Part shown: one piece after another, positions 50,445 through 51,861 of the stretch | Layout: the number at the start of each line of letters is the position of its first letter | How positions within the stretch are numbered: the first letter of the stretch is position 1 | Translations under genes and position numbers: made by a program | From: an uncultured Caryophanales bacterium | GTDB taxonomy: Bacteria > Bacillota_I > Bacilli_A > RFN20 > CAG-826 | Length of the DNA: 51,861 nt | NCBI GenBank assembly: GCA_947302535.1 | Contig: CAMYVX010000008.1 | Coordinates: 1-51,861 of the forward strand | Reading direction: 5' to 3' | The notes under the pieces: model-generated | The model's database searches: none | Seen by the model: the letters and a program-made list of their open reading frames with translations, nothing else | Told to the model about the DNA's origin: nothing

Positions 50445-51326
50445 TTAAGCAATGCCTCCGGTAACGATTAAATTAATAATCATGAAAATGCCTCTCATGA
50501 TGATGAAATGAGCAAGATAAATAATCAGAGTATGTCTTCCTAGGAAACATACAGGTCTTTCCCATTCATAACGATGTGGGAATATAGATTGTCTTTTTTC
50601 TTTATAAACGAAATAAGAAACGAAGGCTCCTAAAAAGAAAACCACGATATATGGGAACAAAGGAACAAAATCAGCCTGCTCTGGATATTCCCAAAATAAA
50701 GGCATATAGAATTTTGGAGTGCCATTCTCGCCATAATTAACGCCAGTTCTCGTATTACTCCATCCTCCACAGGCTTTCACCAATATTTCTCTAAGTGAGA
50801 GTGAAAGATATTGAGAAACTAAAAATCCAAAAATAATGCATGCAAGAAGAATCTTCCACGATCTTTTTTCAACTAGACAATACGCTCCCATAGAAAGAGC
50901 TAAAACCCCAATGATATTCAAATCAACACGGATAATCATATCTACTTGATTGGATTCAAGAATAATTTGAATAAGATTAGAGAAAAGGAAAATAACAGCC
51001 CAAAAGATGATAGCAATAAGTGCTCTTTTTTTATTGTTCCTTGAAAAGGAACATGAAATACCAGAAATGAAACAGAACGCCATTAAGGCTAAAGGTTGAA
51101 TAATAGCTCTAGCGGTACTAGTCCAATAGAAATTAGCTGCACCATAAACCCAACTACTTTCCCCCCACCATATTTGTCCATAGTATTTAAAGTTCCAAAT
51201 AAGGTGGTCAATCATAACGATGATAATCAAAAGTCCACGAGCAAAATCAATCTCATGAATTCGTTTAAGAAAGATATCTTTTTTCTTCTTATTAGAAGTT
51301 TGCTCTATATTACTAATTTGTTCCAT
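50445..51326 (-). CDS. Membrane acyltransferase-like protein (HGSNAT/DUF1624 type)
   Basis: The 293-residue protein has about seven membrane segments. RIHEIDFARGLLIIIVMIDHLIWN near the start is the signature of the DUF1624/heparan-glucosaminide N-acetyltransferase-like family, with a conserved R and the catalytic-type DH pair. Members transfer acyl groups across the membrane to sugars or wall polymers. On the minus strand TATAAT is followed directly by the hairpin CTATCA-GTTT-TGATAG about 20 bases before the ATG, a possible operator. Operon with the acyl-CoA ligase suggests ligase-made acyl-CoA is its donor. Substrate unknown. Confidence 0.72.
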   Translation of the reverse strand: MEQISNIEQTSNKKKKDIFLKRIHEIDFARGLLIIIVMIDHLIWNFKYYGQIWWGESSWVYGAANFYWTSTARAIIQPLALMAFCFISGISCSFSRNNKKRALIAIIFWAVIFLFSNLIQIILESNQVDMIIRVDLNIIGVLALSMGAYCLVEKRSWKILLACIIFGFLVSQYLSLSLREILVKACGGWSNTRTGVNYGENGTPKFYMPLFWEYPEQADFVPLFPYIVVFFLGAFVSYFVYKEKRQSIFPHRYEWERPVCFLGRHTLIIYLAHFIIMRGIFMIINLIVTGGIA

Positions 51327-51445
51327 CGAAATAAGTCTATCAAAAACTGATAGATTATAAAACTCAAAAATGTTTTATAAAACCTTTTTCCATTGTCAAT
51401 ACATTTAAATAAAAGAAAAGACACCACTAGGTGTTGATTAAGTAA

Positions 51446-51558
51446 ATGTCTTTTACCTACACGACCAATGCATTGCGATATAAAACCCCACATCAATATA
51501 AAGTTGACATGGGGTATTAAGGATTTTTTTAACTGTCTACTTTCGTTTGACTAGTTCA
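51446..51558 (+). mobile_element. Solo right end of an IS3-type element with transposase C-terminal relic
   Basis: From 51446 a 24-codon frame reads NALRYKTPHQYKVDMGY then TAA (51518-51520), the typical C-terminal tail of an IS3-group DDE transposase. After ten bases comes the end sequence at 51531-51558, which read inward begins TGAACTAGTCAAACGAAAGT and matches the terminus at 28-55 in all but a few positions. A stop just upstream (51443) and the lack of the rest of the gene show the element is reduced to its right end. No left end is visible nearby. Confidence 0.6.
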
Positions 51559-51581
51559 ACATCGTCTAGCTCTTTTGCATT

Positions 51582-51861
51582 TTATTGTTCGAGTTGAGGA
51601 ATTTCAACTTTGTAGTGAACCACTAATCTTTTGACCTTAAAGAAGTTAACGTCACTAATATTATCAGGAATACTGATTTTGATTTCGTCTTTTGTAAAGT
51701 TATCGATATAGAATTTAGAAATCTTTTTGCCGTCAGTATCATTGATATCTAATTTGGTGCGGGCAAAATTGCCACCAGTAATTGAAAGATCATCTCTTGC
51801 ACACGAATCACTCTTATCGAGCACTAATTCAATGCAGCTAACTTTATCAGGATCGAAGTCT
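51582..51861 (-). CDS. C-terminal part of an unidentified protein (runs off the window)
   Basis: An open frame enters from the right edge (..DFDPDKVSCIELVLDKSDS) and ends at a TAA at 51582-51584, giving at least 92 residues. It is strand-rich with charged residues (KKISKFYIDNFTKDEIKISIP) and ends VKRLVVHYKVEIPQLEQ. No start lies inside the window; an internal GTG at 51824 is not a likely start. The 3' end is only about 24 bp from the IS3-type end. Family is not recognised. Confidence 0.55.
   Translation of the reverse strand, partial: DFDPDKVSCIELVLDKSDSCARDDLSITGGNFARTKLDINDTDGKKISKFYIDNFTKDEIKISIPDNISDVNFFKVKRLVVHYKVEIPQLEQ

Noticed and set aside
51305-51496. 63-codon minus-strand frame between the acyltransferase and the IS end
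   Set aside because: No ribosome site; it overlaps the promoter of the acyltransferase gene and the transposase relic on the other strand.
1-51861. CRISPR array or prophage
   Set aside because: No regularly spaced long direct repeats with unique spacers and no integrase, capsid or cas genes. The only periodic array is the 19-bp TGTCCC set.

Overview
The window is a low-GC chromosomal segment with small intergenic gaps. It looks like an anaerobic, fermentative relative of the Bacilli/Mollicutes-like lineages (Erysipelotrichia, Acholeplasma or uncultured gut RF39-type bacteria). This rests on B. subtilis-like gene neighbourhoods (ylbF-rsmD-coaD; nadK, CYTH, spx and a RluD-type synthase), RNase J, a tyrosyl T-box, a Rex-adhE redox operon, rubrerythrin, and Cys-lipoproteins with Pro-rich linkers. 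UGA works as a stop and Trp is UGG, which argues against the Mycoplasma/Spiroplasma code. The species cannot be named from sequence alone.

Layout. Both window ends carry the right-hand end of the same IS3-type element: the last codons of a transposase (Asp-Met-Gly-Tyr-stop) plus a terminal repeat. Region 0.1-3.2 kb: rubrerythrin, a lipoprotein behind a possible structured leader, an AAA_14/DUF4143 ATPase, tRNA-Met and tRNA-Ala. Region 3.3-8.4 kb: a cytoplasmic GH13 enzyme, an ABC transporter operon whose ATPase is split by an in-frame TGA, a DUF3810 metallopeptidase-like membrane protein, AlkD and a small unknown. Region 8.4-9.1 kb: a gene-free stretch with 19-bp-period TGTCCC repeats, a candidate ~190-nt RNA and tRNA-His. 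Region 9-18 kb: metabolic and housekeeping genes (M18 aminopeptidase, acyl-ACP thioesterase, serine dehydratase, esterase, DegV, XdhC/CoxI, HAD phosphatase). Region 18-22.4 kb: two lipoproteins, one a 987-residue alpha-amylase, sharing a nearly identical C-terminal module. Region 22.4-22.9 kb: a run of five strong hairpins with its own promoter. Region 22.9-29.1 kb: rex-adhE and csoR-copA, where a CopZ-like domain is fused to the CopA C-terminus but keeps its own start signals. Region 29.1-35.7 kb: tRNA-Ser, ProRS, a degenerate GGDEF-EAL membrane protein, another tRNA-Ser, a frameshifted membrane-protein relic, T-box-tyrS and YitT. Region 35.8-46.7 kb: an anchored thioredoxin-like protein, PgeF, coaD/rsmD/ylbF, def, RNase J, Maf, an anchored EIIB-like protein, nadK, CYTH, Spx, phosphoglucomutase and a pseudouridine synthase. 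Region 46.8-51.9 kb: tRNA-Ser, a lipase-like lipoprotein, tRNA-Leu, an acyl-CoA-ligase/membrane-acyltransferase operon, the IS scar and a truncated gene.

How the genes fit together. Starch or glycogen is cut outside by the lipoprotein amylase and perhaps inside by the small GH13 enzyme. Phosphoglucomutase feeds glycolysis, and AdhE, controlled by NADH-sensing Rex, disposes of reducing equivalents as ethanol. Rubrerythrin, Spx and CsoR-CopA cover oxidative and copper stress.

The most notable observations are: (1) at least eight genes whose extended -10 element (TGN-TATNNT-like) lies only 6-7 nt before the start codon with no Shine-Dalgarno, predicting leaderless mRNAs; (2) the five-hairpin RNA locus before rex; (3) the copA-copZ fusion with an embedded promoter, ribosome site and start; (4) the in-frame TGA in the ABC ATPase. 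All functional statements come from reading the sequence; no database search was run.
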